Shown: in pieces, positions 33,013-41,327 of the stretch
How positions within the stretch are numbered: the stretch's first letter is position 1
Layout: every line of letters begins with the position of its first letter
Source: Actinocorallia aurantiaca
GTDB taxonomy: Bacteria; Actinomycetota; Actinomycetes; Streptosporangiales; Streptosporangiaceae
Assembly: GCF_039533685.1 (NCBI RefSeq)
Contig: NZ_BAAATZ010000015.1
Location: 62,001 to 126,000 of the forward strand
Direction: 5' to 3'
Length of the DNA: 64,000 nt
Translations under genes and position numbers: made by a program
The notes under the pieces: generated by a model
Seen by the model: the letters and a program-made list of their open reading frames with translations, nothing else
What the model was told of the DNA's origin: nothing
The model's database searches: none

Positions 33013-33918
33013 ATGCCGTCAGTCCGGCGGCGCGCCGGAGCGGCCTTGGTCGCCGTCGTCGGCGCGCTGATGCTCGCAGCCCCCTCCTCCGGCGCCGCGG
33101 TCCCCCTCCCCCAGGACAACGACAAGCTGCGCCAGCTCACCAAGCAGCTGGCCGCGCTCGACAAGGAGCTGGGCGGCGAGCTGGTCGAGCTCAAGGACAT
33201 CCAGCAGCAGGCGCAGAAGGCGCTGCGGCGCAAGAAGGACCTCACCGTGAACCTCGGCAGGTCCCGCAACACCGTCGCCCGCCTGGCCTCCAGCCAGTAC
33301 ATGTCCAACGGCGTCGACCCCACTCTGGCGGTCCTGCAGCAGAGCGACCCGCAGTCCGCCCTGTCGGGCATGGCTCTGATCAGCCACCTCTCCAGCAACG
33401 AGGCCAATCGCGCCAACAGCATCCAGCACACCCTCGACCTCCAGACCCAGGCGACCAAGGAGGCCAGGAACAAGCTCAACAAGCTCGACAAGAAGATCAA
33501 GCAGATGGAGTCCAAGAAGGCGGACATCAAAAAGCAGATCGAGAAGTTCGCCCCGACTCCCCTGATAGGCACCGGCGGCATGACCGAGCGGATGAAGACC
33601 CTCCGCGACGCGATCCTGGAGCGCTACCGTCCCTTTCCCGCCATCGGCTGCACGCGCCCCGGCGACGCCCAGGACCACGGCTCCGGACGCGCCTGCGACT
33701 TCATGGAGAGCAACGGCACGATGCCGACCGCCGACCGGCTCGCGCACGGCGACCAGGTCGCCCAGTTCGCCATCGACAACGCCCAGAAGTACGGCGTCAA
33801 GTACCTCATCTGGAAACAGCGCTACTACGACATACGCAATCCCGGCTGGTCGCCGATGTCCGACCGCGGCAGCATCACCCAGAACCACTGGGACCACGTG
33901 CACATCTCGGTCTTCTGA
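33013..33918 (+). CDS. secreted coiled-coil protein, tandem copy 2
   Basis: The 301-residue protein is a paralogue of copy 1, with the signal peptide, the first half of the coiled coil and the segment from GVDPTLAVLQQSDPQSALSG onward nearly unchanged. Differences cluster in the coiled coil (QQQAQKALRRKKDLTVNLGR versus RQAKQSLQRKKDLGEDLEK) and the C-terminal domain (AQDHGSGRACDFMESNG). One codon is missing relative to copy 1. ATG 33013 replaces the GTG of copy 1. Its own upstream TACTCT/CTTTGCG leader is duplicated too. Confidence 0.85.
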   Translation: MPSVRRRAGAALVAVVGALMLAAPSSGAAVPLPQDNDKLRQLTKQLAALDKELGGELVELKDIQQQAQKALRRKKDLTVNLGRSRNTVARLASSQYMSNGVDPTLAVLQQSDPQSALSGMALISHLSSNEANRANSIQHTLDLQTQATKEARNKLNKLDKKIKQMESKKADIKKQIEKFAPTPLIGTGGMTERMKTLRDAILERYRPFPAIGCTRPGDAQDHGSGRACDFMESNGTMPTADRLAHGDQVAQFAIDNAQKYGVKYLIWKQRYYDIRNPGWSPMSDRGSITQNHWDHVHISVF

Positions 33919-33942
33919 CCCCGTTCCTCAAGGGGAGTGGGA

Positions 33943-34569
33943 TCACCGGGCGCCGGCGACGAGGGATGCCGCGATCGCGAGCATGACGGCGGCGATCACG
34001 CCGTCGAGCACGCGCCAGGCGTGCGGGCGGGCGAGCAGGGGGCGCAGAGTGCGGGCGCCGTACCCGAGGGCGGTGAACCACAGCAGGCTGGCGAGGACCG
34101 CGCCCGCTCCGAACCACCAGCGCCCCTCGCCGCGGCCGCTCGCCACGGAGCCGAGCAGCGTGACCGTGTCGAGGTAGACGTGGGGATTGAGCCAGGTGAG
34201 CGCGAGGGCGGTGCCCGCCGCCGCTGCCATGCCCGCACGGGCGGCACCGGGATGCCCCGTGTCGCCGGATTCCAGAGAGGCTCCGGCGGGACGCAGGGCC
34301 CGGCGGGCGGCCATCGCGGCGTAGACGGCGAGGAACGCCGCCCCGCCCCACCGCATCGCCGTGTCCAGCCACGGCATCACCGCCAGGAGGGCTCCCGTGC
34401 CGACGACGCCGGCGGAGATCAGGAGCGCGTCCGAGACGGCGCAGATCGCCACCACCAACCCCACGTGCTCGCGACGCACCCCCTGGCGAAGCACGAACAT
34501 GTTCTGGGCGCCGATGGCGACGATGAGGGACAGGCCGAAACCGAGTCCGGAGAGGCTGTGGACGAGCAT
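33943..34569 (-). CDS. lysE: LysE family amino acid exporter
   Basis: This 208-residue, six-helix LysE/ArgO-type transporter exports basic amino acids. The motifs GLSLIVAIGAQNMFVLRQG, VAICAVSDALLISAGVVG and LTWLNPHVYLDTVTLLGSV are characteristic. The ATG at 34569 is preceded by TAGCCT 7 nt upstream (leaderless). It is divergent from a lysG-like regulator, the classical lysE-lysG arrangement. Confidence 0.93.
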   Translation of the reverse strand: MLVHSLSGLGFGLSLIVAIGAQNMFVLRQGVRREHVGLVVAICAVSDALLISAGVVGTGALLAVMPWLDTAMRWGGAAFLAVYAAMAARRALRPAGASLESGDTGHPGAARAGMAAAAGTALALTWLNPHVYLDTVTLLGSVASGRGEGRWWFGAGAVLASLLWFTALGYGARTLRPLLARPHAWRVLDGVIAAVMLAIAASLVAGAR

Positions 34570-34576
34570 GCAAGGG

Positions 34577-34582
34577 AGGCTA
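34577..34582 (-). promoter_or_regulatory. -10-like box, leaderless start of lysE
   Basis: The minus strand reads TAGCCT, ending 7 nt before ATG 34569. Confidence 0.5.
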
Positions 34583-34628
34583 TGAAGAACCCGCTGATGC
34601 AGTCCAACGAATGTTTCTGCGGCTGCAT

Positions 34629-34634
34629 TAGATT
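34629..34634 (+). promoter_or_regulatory. -10-like box, leaderless start of lysG
   Basis: TAGATT ends 6 nt before ATG 34641. Confidence 0.5.
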
Positions 34635-34640
34635 TGCTTC

Positions 34641-35525
34641 ATGGAGATGGCTCAGCTGGACGCCCTGGTCGCCGTGGTCGACGAGGGTTCGTTCGACGGC
34701 GCCGCCCGCAGGCTGCACGTGACGCCCTCGGCCGTCAGCCAGCGCATCAAGGCGCTCGAGTCCGCGGTCGGGACCGTACTGCTGCGCCGGGCCCGGCCCG
34801 TGGTCGCCACCGAGCTCGGCACCGACTACGTGCGGCTCGCCCGCCAGGTGCTGGCGGTGGTGCACGAGTCCGGGCTTCCCGGCGGAACCGACGGCGCCCC
34901 GGCGACCGCCCTTCCCAGGGTGCCGCTGGCGATCAACGGCGATTCCCTCAACACCTGGGCGATGGCGGCCCTGGCCCGGGTCGCGGACCTCGCCGTGTTC
35001 GACGTCCACCGCGAGGACCAGGACCACTCGGCGGAGCTCCTGCGCTCCGGCGAGGTCATGGCCGCCATCACCACGCAGGCGCGCCCTGTGCAGGGCTGCT
35101 CGGCGGTCCGGCTCGGCGTCATGCGCTACCGCCCGTTCGCCGTCCCGGCGTTCGTCCGGCGGTGGTTCCCCGAGGGCGTCACGCCCGACGCCCTCGCGCA
35201 CGCCCCGGTGATGATGTTCGACCGCAAGGACGACCTGCAGGACCGCTACATGCGCGAACGCGCCGGGCGCGCCCTCGAACCGCCCCGGCACTACATCCCC
35301 TCCACCGCCGACTACGCCCGGGCCATCGCCCACGGGCTCGGCTGGGGCCTGCTCTCCGCCGAGCACTCCGACCCCCTCCTGGCCGGAGGCCGGGTGGAGG
35401 CGCTGGAACCGGACGGCCACGTGGACGTCGAGCTGTACTGGCAGCAGTGGTCGCTGCGCACCCCCGTCCTGGACGCCGTCGCCCGCGCGGTCCGGCAGGC
35501 CGCCGCGGACGCCCTCCTGCCCTAG
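34641..35525 (+). CDS. lysG: LysR family regulator LysG/ArgP type
   Basis: The 294-residue protein has the LysR helix-turn-helix (AQLDALVAVVDEGSFDGAAR, then HVTPSAVSQRIKALE) and an effector domain with the ArgP/LysG-type segment LPLAINGDSLNTW (here VPLAINGDSLNTWAM). It should activate the divergent lysE gene when lysine or arginine accumulates. The intergenic space is 71 bp, enough for one LysR site. Confidence 0.93.
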   Translation: MEMAQLDALVAVVDEGSFDGAARRLHVTPSAVSQRIKALESAVGTVLLRRARPVVATELGTDYVRLARQVLAVVHESGLPGGTDGAPATALPRVPLAINGDSLNTWAMAALARVADLAVFDVHREDQDHSAELLRSGEVMAAITTQARPVQGCSAVRLGVMRYRPFAVPAFVRRWFPEGVTPDALAHAPVMMFDRKDDLQDRYMRERAGRALEPPRHYIPSTADYARAIAHGLGWGLLSAEHSDPLLAGGRVEALEPDGHVDVELYWQQWSLRTPVLDAVARAVRQAAADALLP

Positions 35526-35546
35526 CGGAGGACCGGCTGGAAGCGG

Positions 35547-35582
35547 GACAGGGCCCGCCCCGGGAAAGGGGCGGGCCCTGTC
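35547..35582. terminator. bidirectional terminator between lysG and purL
   Basis: GACAGGGCCCGCCCC and GGGGCGGGCCCTGTC form a perfect 15-bp stem with a GGGAAA loop between two convergent genes. Confidence 0.8.
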
Positions 35583-35601
35583 GCGGGCCGTTCGGGAACC
35601 G

Positions 35602-37848
35602 TCAGGCCATGAGGTTCGGCAGGGTGCCGGTGTGGGCCTCGCGCAGCTCGTGCAGCGGGATCGAGAAGAGCCCGTCGACGGTGAACGAGTCGCCGCCGAC
35701 CACGCCGATGGTGGTGAACGGGACGCCCGCCTGGGTGCAGATGTCCACGAAACGGGTCTCGGCCTCGGGGCGGACCGCCACGACGGCGCGGGCCACGGAC
35801 TCGGAGAACAGCTCCGTGAACGGGTCGCCCTGCAGCGCCACCCGCACGCCCAGGCCGCCGCGCAGGGACGCCTCCACGAGGGCCTGGGAGAGGCCGCCGT
35901 CGGAGAGGTCGTGCGCGCCCGACAGGAGGGTCTCCTGGGCCGCGGTGATGAGCACCGAGCCCAGCGCCGCCTCCGCGGGCAGGTCGACCATCGGCGGGAG
36001 GCCGCCCAGGTGGCCGTACATGACGTGCGCCCACTCCGAGCCGCCGAACTCCTCGCGCGTGGTGCCCAGCAGGACCAGCTTGTGGCCCTCGGCCGCGAAC
36101 GCCATCGCGGTGCGGCGGCGGACGTCGGCGTGCACGCCCAGGACGCCGATCACCGGGGTCGGGTTGATCGGCGTGCTGCCGGTCTGGTTGTAGAAGCTGA
36201 CGTTGCCGCCGGTGACCGGGATGCCCAGCGCCAGGCAGGCGTCCGCGAGGCCCTCGGTGGCCTTCGAGAACTGCCACATGACGCCCGGGTCCTCCGGCGA
36301 GCCGAAGTTCAGGCAGTTCGTGACGGCCAGCGGCTGCGCGCCCGTGGCCGCGACGTTGCGGTACGCCTCGGAGAGGGCCAGCTGGGCCCCCGCGTACGGG
36401 TCGAGCCGGGTGTAGCGGCCGTTGCCGTCCAGGGCCAGCGCGACGCCCAGGCCGGTCTCGTCGTCCAGGCGGATGACGCCGGCGTTCTCCGGCTGGGCCA
36501 GCACGGTGTTGCCCAGCACGTACCGGTCGTACTGGGAGGTGATCCACTCCTTGTCCGCCAGGTTCGGCGAACCGGCCAGCCACATCACGGTCTTGCGCAG
36601 CTCGTCCCTGGTCGACGGGCGCGGCAGCCGTCCGGGCGTGTCCGCCTGGAGCCGCGCCTGGTCGGCGGGCACCGCGACCGGGCGCTCGTAGACCGGGCCG
36701 TCGTGCGCGGCCGTCCGCGGCGGGATGTCGACGATGACCTCGCCGTGCCAGGTCATCACCAGGCGGCCGGTGTCGGTGACCTCGCCGATGACCGTGGCGG
36801 GCACCTCGTAGCGGGCGCAGACGGCCATGAACTCGTCGACGTTCGCAGGCGTGACGACCGCCATCATGCGTTCCTGCGACTCGCTCATGAGGATTTCCTC
36901 GGGCAGCAGGTTCGGGTCGCGCAGCGGCACCCTGTCCAGCTGGACGTCCATGCCGCCGGTGCCGCCCGCGGCCAGCTCGGTGGTCGCGCAGGACACCCCG
37001 GCCGCGCCGAGGTCCTGGATGCCCTCCACCAGGCCCTTGTGGAACAGCTCCAGCGAGCACTCGATGAGCAGCTTCTCCATGAACGGGTCGCCGACCTGGA
37101 CCGAGGGCCGCTTGGCCTGCGACTCCTCGTCGAAGCTCGCCGAGGCCAGCACGGACGCGCCGCCGATGCCGTCAGGGCCGGTGTAGGAGCCGTAGAGCAC
37201 GACCTTGTTGCCGACGCCGGACGCCGAGGCCTTGTGGATGTCCTCGTGCCGCAGCACGCCGATGCACAGGGCGTTGACCAGCGGGTTGTCCTGGTAGCAG
37301 GGGTCGAAGACCGTCTCGCCGCCGATGTTGGGCAGGCCCAGGCAGTTGCCGTAGCCGCCGATCCCGCTGACCACGCCGGGCAGGACCCGCCGGGTGTCGG
37401 GGGCGTCGGCCGCGCCGAAGCGCAGCGAGTCCATCACCGCGACCGGGCGGGCGCCCATCGAGATGATGTCGCGGACGATGCCGCCGACGCCGGTGGCCGC
37501 GCCCTGGTGGGGCTCGACGAACGACGGGTGGTTGTGCGACTCGACCTTGAAGGTCACCGCCCAGCCCTGGCCGACGTCCACGACACCGGCGTTCTCCCCC
37601 ATGCCGACCAGCAGCTTGTCGGTCTTGGGGGCCTTCTCGCCGAACTGGCGCAGGTAGATCTTGGAGCTCTTGTAGGAGCAGTGCTCGGACCACATGACCG
37701 AGTAGATCGCCAGCTCCGAGGCGGTCGGGCGGCGGCGGAGGATGTCGCGTACCTTCCGGTACTCCTCCTCGTTCATGCCCAGCTCCTTGTAGGGCTGGGG
37801 CTGATCCGGGGTCCGGCCGGCGAGGGCCACGTTGTCGGTACCGCTCAT
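35602..37848 (-). CDS. purL: phosphoribosylformylglycinamidine synthase subunit PurL
   Basis: PurL makes FGAM from FGAR, ATP and ammonia supplied by PurQ; PurS completes the complex. The 748-residue length is that of the small PurL used with PurS/PurQ. Visible motifs include MWSEHCSYKSSK, KVESHNHPS, GAATGVGGIVRDIISMGARP, and the second PurM-like half with HDLSDGGL. ATG 37848 overlaps the purQ stop in an ATGA junction, so translation is coupled. Confidence 0.98.
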   Translation of the reverse strand: MSGTDNVALAGRTPDQPQPYKELGMNEEEYRKVRDILRRRPTASELAIYSVMWSEHCSYKSSKIYLRQFGEKAPKTDKLLVGMGENAGVVDVGQGWAVTFKVESHNHPSFVEPHQGAATGVGGIVRDIISMGARPVAVMDSLRFGAADAPDTRRVLPGVVSGIGGYGNCLGLPNIGGETVFDPCYQDNPLVNALCIGVLRHEDIHKASASGVGNKVVLYGSYTGPDGIGGASVLASASFDEESQAKRPSVQVGDPFMEKLLIECSLELFHKGLVEGIQDLGAAGVSCATTELAAGGTGGMDVQLDRVPLRDPNLLPEEILMSESQERMMAVVTPANVDEFMAVCARYEVPATVIGEVTDTGRLVMTWHGEVIVDIPPRTAAHDGPVYERPVAVPADQARLQADTPGRLPRPSTRDELRKTVMWLAGSPNLADKEWITSQYDRYVLGNTVLAQPENAGVIRLDDETGLGVALALDGNGRYTRLDPYAGAQLALSEAYRNVAATGAQPLAVTNCLNFGSPEDPGVMWQFSKATEGLADACLALGIPVTGGNVSFYNQTGSTPINPTPVIGVLGVHADVRRRTAMAFAAEGHKLVLLGTTREEFGGSEWAHVMYGHLGGLPPMVDLPAEAALGSVLITAAQETLLSGAHDLSDGGLSQALVEASLRGGLGVRVALQGDPFTELFSESVARAVVAVRPEAETRFVDICTQAGVPFTTIGVVGGDSFTVDGLFSIPLHELREAHTGTLPNLMA

Positions 37849-38519
37849 GCGTTGATCAGGCCCTTGACGATCGAGGTGAAGAAACCGAGCCCGTCGGTCG
37901 TCGGGCCGGTGAGGGACTCCACGGCGTGTTCCGGGTGGGGCATGAGGCCCACGACGTTGCCGGCCTCGTTGGTGACGCCGGCGATGTCGTTGAGCGAGCC
38001 GTTGGGGTTGACGTCCATGTACCGCGCGACCACCCGGCCGGAGGACTCCAGCTCCTCGACGGTCTCGGCGGACGCGGTGAAGCGGCCGTCCATGTTCTTC
38101 AGCGGGACGACGATCTCCTGCCCCTGCGCGTACTCCGACGTCCAGGCCGTCGCCGCGTTCTCGACGCGCAGCCGCTGGTCGCGGCAGACGAAGTGGCCCT
38201 CGGCGTTGGGCATGAGGGCGCCCGGCAGCAGGTGGGCCTCGGCCAGGACCTGGAATCCGTTGCAGATGCCCAGGACGGGGAGGCCCGCCTTCGCGGCCGG
38301 AATCAGCTCCTCCATGAGCGGGGCGAACCGGGCGATGGCTCCGGCCCGGAGGTAGTCCCCGTAGGAGAAGCCTCCAGGGAGCACCACCGCGTCGACCCCC
38401 TGCAACGAGGTGTCGGCGTGCCACAGCTCTACAGGCTCTCCGCCCGCTATGCGCACCGCTCTGGCGGCGTCGCGATCATCGAGGGAACCAGGAAAAGTGA
38501 TGACGCCCACGCGGGCCAT
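37845..38519 (-). CDS. purQ: phosphoribosylformylglycinamidine synthase subunit PurQ (glutaminase)
   Basis: This class I glutamine amidotransferase (224 aa) provides ammonia for PurL. It starts MARVGVITFPGSLDDRDAAR, has LPGGFSYGDYLRAG, the nucleophile Cys in VLGICNGFQ and the His-Glu pair in MPHPEHAVE. ATG 38519 has a GGAG site 5 nt upstream; GTG 38525 is too close to it. Confidence 0.98.
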   Translation of the reverse strand: MARVGVITFPGSLDDRDAARAVRIAGGEPVELWHADTSLQGVDAVVLPGGFSYGDYLRAGAIARFAPLMEELIPAAKAGLPVLGICNGFQVLAEAHLLPGALMPNAEGHFVCRDQRLRVENAATAWTSEYAQGQEIVVPLKNMDGRFTASAETVEELESSGRVVARYMDVNPNGSLNDIAGVTNEAGNVVGLMPHPEHAVESLTGPTTDGLGFFTSIVKGLINA

Positions 38520-38577
38520 CTGCACTCCATTGCGATCCTCGGCGTCCCAGGTGAGGACGGCCGTCTACCGGCCTAAC

Positions 38578-39018
38578 CTACCCGGCGCTGCGCACCAGTT
38601 CGGATTCGAGACGGGGCAGAGGCGCCTCTTCGTTCCAGGTCAGTCGTTTGCGCAGGACGACGCGCACCCCGTCGGGGGTGGCGGTGAGGGCCAGGTCGTC
38701 CACCAGGGAGCTCATGATGTCCAGGCCGCGGCCGGATTCGGCGAGTTCCTCCACCGGGCGCACCGCGGGGTCGAGGCCTTTCCCGTGGTCGGTGACGGAG
38801 AGCACACAGGCGCCCTCTTCTATGCGTCCGGTGACCTCGTATTCGAGGGTCGCGGAATGCCTGACGACATTCGTGCACGCCTCGGAGGCGGCCACCAGAA
38901 TGTCGTGGACGCAGTCTCCGGAAACACCGAGCCCGCGCAGCGCGTCCCCGAGCACCCGGCGGATCACCGGCACGCTCAGCTCCTCACAGGGCAAAGCCAG
39001 CGAGAATTTCATATTCAC
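38578..39018 (-). CDS. RsbW-like HATPase domain protein (anti-sigma factor kinase type)
   Basis: The 146-residue protein is a lone GHKL ATPase: N-box ASEACTNVVRHS, G1 box DHGKGLDP and G2 box SGRGLDIMSSLVDD. It resembles the large actinobacterial group of RsbW/SpoIIAB-like kinases that bind sigma factors or phosphorylate STAS proteins; no partner gene is nearby. I prefer GTG 39018 because GAGGTG lies 6 nt upstream; ATG 39012 and GTG 39027 are alternatives. It sits between purS and purQ on the same strand, which is unusual for that cluster. Confidence 0.87.
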   Translation of the reverse strand: MNMKFSLALPCEELSVPVIRRVLGDALRGLGVSGDCVHDILVAASEACTNVVRHSATLEYEVTGRIEEGACVLSVTDHGKGLDPAVRPVEELAESGRGLDIMSSLVDDLALTATPDGVRVVLRKRLTWNEEAPLPRLESELVRSAG

Positions 39019-39146
39019 CAGGCCCACCTCGGAAAGTCGGACGGACCTAACAGTTCCCCGCGGTATCCGCGATAATCACCTGGTGGCGAACCGTTTGAAT
39101 GAGTTACCCACTGGAACGCGACAATGCGGTCTTGTTCCCCCGCAGT

Positions 39147-39389
39147 TCATTCCGCGTGGACTTCGAAGTCCTCGATAACCGGATTGGCGAGCAGCGTGCC
39201 GGCGAGTTCCCGGATCCGCTCCACCGCGTCCTCGTCGGCCGGGCCGTCGAGTTCGATCTCGAACCGCTTGCCCTGGCGGACCGCCGTCACGCCCTCGAAG
39301 CCCATCTGGGGAAGCTTCCGCGAGATCGCCTGCCCCTGCGGGTCCAGGATCTCCGGCTTCAGCATGACCTCCACGACCACACGCGCCAC
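39147..39389 (-). CDS. purS: phosphoribosylformylglycinamidine synthase subunit PurS
   Basis: PurS (80 aa) is the small structural subunit of the PurLQS complex. It begins ARVVVEVMLKPEILDPQGQA, has the LPQMGFEGV and VRQGKRFEIELDG strands and ends ANPVIEDFEVHAE. GTG 39389 has a GGGGGGAAG site. Transcription runs on toward the RsbW-like gene and purQL. Confidence 0.97.
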   Translation of the reverse strand: MARVVVEVMLKPEILDPQGQAISRKLPQMGFEGVTAVRQGKRFEIELDGPADEDAVERIRELAGTLLANPVIEDFEVHAE

Positions 39390-39497
39390 TGCTCTTCCCC
39401 CCTCATGGGCTACGCCCACGGCTGATCACTGTCCTAGTCTTAACGGCAATCCGAAAGCGTACGCCACGTGCGCGACCCTCCCCCCAGGAGCCAGTCC

Positions 39498-41099
39498 TTG
39501 GACGTCTCTGAGCTCACCCCCGCGGAACGCCGGGTATGGGACGCCTTCCCCGCCGGTGAACTGGTGGACCTGACCCCCCTCGACGCCGCGCAGGCCGACC
39601 AGTGGGGCCCGCACCGCCGCGTCCGCGCCTCGGTGCTGGTGGCGCTGCTCACCGGGGCCAGGGAGCCCGAACCCGGCCAGGTGCCCAAGCTCCAGCTGCG
39701 CGGAGCGTACGTGACGGGCGCGCTGGACCTCGGCCACGCCCAGGTGCAGGTCCCGCTGACGCTCACCGAGTGCGTGCTGGCCGAGCCTCCCCGGCTGTAC
39801 TGGGCGCAGCTGCAGTCGGTGCACCTGATGCAGTGCAGGCTGCCCGGCCTGGTCGCCTCCGGCGCCCGCGTCGACGGCCACCTGTGGCTGGAGGGCAGCG
39901 TCATCACCGGAGGGCTGCTGCTGGACGGGGCGCACATCGGCGGCATCCTCAGCCTGTCCGGAGCCCAGCTCACCAACCCCGCCGAGGAGGCGCTGCTGGC
40001 CGACCGGCTCCAGGTCGAGGCCAACATCTACTGCGACCGGGGCTTCCGCGCCGAAGGCGAGGTGCGGCTGCCGGGCGCGCGGATCGGCGGACAGCTGATC
40101 TTCCGCGGCGCCACCCTGCGCAACGCCGACGGGCCCGCGCTGTACGCCTCCCGGCTGGACGTGGCGGCGAACGTCTTCTGCGACGAGGGCTTCGACGCCG
40201 AGGGCGAGATCCGGCTGCGCGGCGCCCGCGTCGGCGGCTACCTGTCGCTGGTCGGAGCCCGGCTGAAGCACCGCGGGCGGGCCCTCAACGCCGACGACCT
40301 CATCGTCGACATCGACGTCTACTGCTCCGACGGCTTCGACTGCACCGGCGAGGCCTCGTTCGCCGGAGCCAAGATCGGCGGGCAGCTCAGCTTCAAGGGA
40401 GCGCGGCTGGCCAATCCCGACGGCACCGCGCTGAACGTGCAGCGGCTGACCGCCGAGGAGCTGCTGCTGCGCCCCGCCGCCCCGGTGGAGGGGGTGGTGG
40501 ACCTCTCCTACGCCAGAATCGCCCTGGTACGAGACGATCCGGCCACCTGGGCGTCCTCGCTCCAGCTCGACGGATTCGCCTACGAGATGCTCGAACCGCC
40601 GCTGACCGCCGTGGAGCGGCTGGAGTGGATCCGCCGCGACAAGGACGGCTACCAGCCCCAGCCGTACGAGCGGCTCTCGGTCACCTACCGCACGATCGGG
40701 CTGGACACCGACAGCCGGGCGGTCCTGCTGGCCAAGCAGCGCGACCGGCGGGCCACCCAGCCCTGGCACAACCGGATCTTCGGCTACCTGCAGGACGTCC
40801 TGGTCGGCTACGGCTACCGGCCGTTCCGCGCCCTGGCCTGGCTCGGGGCGCTGCAGGTGGCGGGCACGGTGCTGTTCACGATCGAGAAGCCCGGCAAGCT
40901 GGACCCCGAGCACGAGCCGCACTTCAACGCCTTCTTCTACACGCTGGACCTGCTGCTGCCGATCGGCTCCCTGAACCAGGAGACGGTGTTCGCGCCCGCG
41001 GGGATCTACCAGGTGGCGGCGAACGTCCTGGTGGCCGCGGGCCTCCTGCTGGGACTCACCGTGGCGGCCGGAGCCTCCCGCGCGCTGTCGCGGGAGTAG
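39498..41099 (+). CDS. membrane-anchored repeat (beta-helix-like) protein, oxidoreductase-like
   Basis: The 533-residue protein contains about eight repeats of the pattern LRGAxVxGxLxLxGAxL (for example LRGAYVTGALDLGHA, LEGSVITGGLLLDGAHIGG, LPGARIGGQLIFRGATL, LRGARVGGYLSLVGARL), which suggest a right-handed beta-helix. The C-terminus carries two to three membrane segments (FRALAWLGALQVAGTVLF, then LDLLLPIGSLNQE, then VLVAAGLLLGLTVAAG). Databases often call it a membrane-associated oxidoreductase, but no cofactor motif is visible. TTG 39498 has AGGAG 7 nt upstream. A paralogue is at 48345-49763. Confidence 0.8.
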   Translation: MDVSELTPAERRVWDAFPAGELVDLTPLDAAQADQWGPHRRVRASVLVALLTGAREPEPGQVPKLQLRGAYVTGALDLGHAQVQVPLTLTECVLAEPPRLYWAQLQSVHLMQCRLPGLVASGARVDGHLWLEGSVITGGLLLDGAHIGGILSLSGAQLTNPAEEALLADRLQVEANIYCDRGFRAEGEVRLPGARIGGQLIFRGATLRNADGPALYASRLDVAANVFCDEGFDAEGEIRLRGARVGGYLSLVGARLKHRGRALNADDLIVDIDVYCSDGFDCTGEASFAGAKIGGQLSFKGARLANPDGTALNVQRLTAEELLLRPAAPVEGVVDLSYARIALVRDDPATWASSLQLDGFAYEMLEPPLTAVERLEWIRRDKDGYQPQPYERLSVTYRTIGLDTDSRAVLLAKQRDRRATQPWHNRIFGYLQDVLVGYGYRPFRALAWLGALQVAGTVLFTIEKPGKLDPEHEPHFNAFFYTLDLLLPIGSLNQETVFAPAGIYQVAANVLVAAGLLLGLTVAAGASRALSRE

Positions 41100-41327
41100 C
41101 CCCGGGAACAGACGACCGCAGCGAAGCGAGGATCGGCTGTTCCCCCGCGGGGGTCTGGGGGTCGCCCCCCAGATAGACACAGCCCCCTGGACCAACGACC
41201 CCAGCCCGACATCCCCGAACCGACGACCCCAGCCCGACACTCCCCGAACCGACGACCCCAGCCCGACACCTCCGGCTCGACACCCCAGCCCGACACTCTC
41301 CGAACCGGCAGCCGAAGCCGGAAACCC
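41100..41327. repeat. four degenerate 28-29-bp tandem repeats plus inverted repeat
   Basis: Units at 41194-41220, 41221-41249, 41250-41277 and 41278-41305 share CGACGACCCCAGCCCGACA...CCGAAC. Just before them GGGAACAG (41103-41110) pairs with CTGTTCCC (about 41138-41145), enclosing an AGCGAAGCGAGGATCGG stretch that resembles intergenic repeats seen in other actinomycetes. The block lies between two convergent genes. Confidence 0.7.

Larger units (their letters stand above)
31900..33918 (+). repeat. tandem duplication, period 1052 bp
   Basis: The leader (TACTCTTTGCG at 31907-31917 and 32959-32969), ribosome binding site and gene are duplicated with an exact offset of 1052 bp in the leader. Only short blocks between the copies (32870-32940) are unrelated. 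Confidence 0.85.

Noticed and set aside
35632..38355. 907-codon open frame on the plus strand
   Set aside because: It is antisense to purL and purQ, which are unmistakable; the composition is Asp/Arg/Val/Gly-rich and artefactual.
41194..41305. CRISPR array
   Set aside because: The repeats are directly adjacent and degenerate, without spacers, and no cas genes are nearby.
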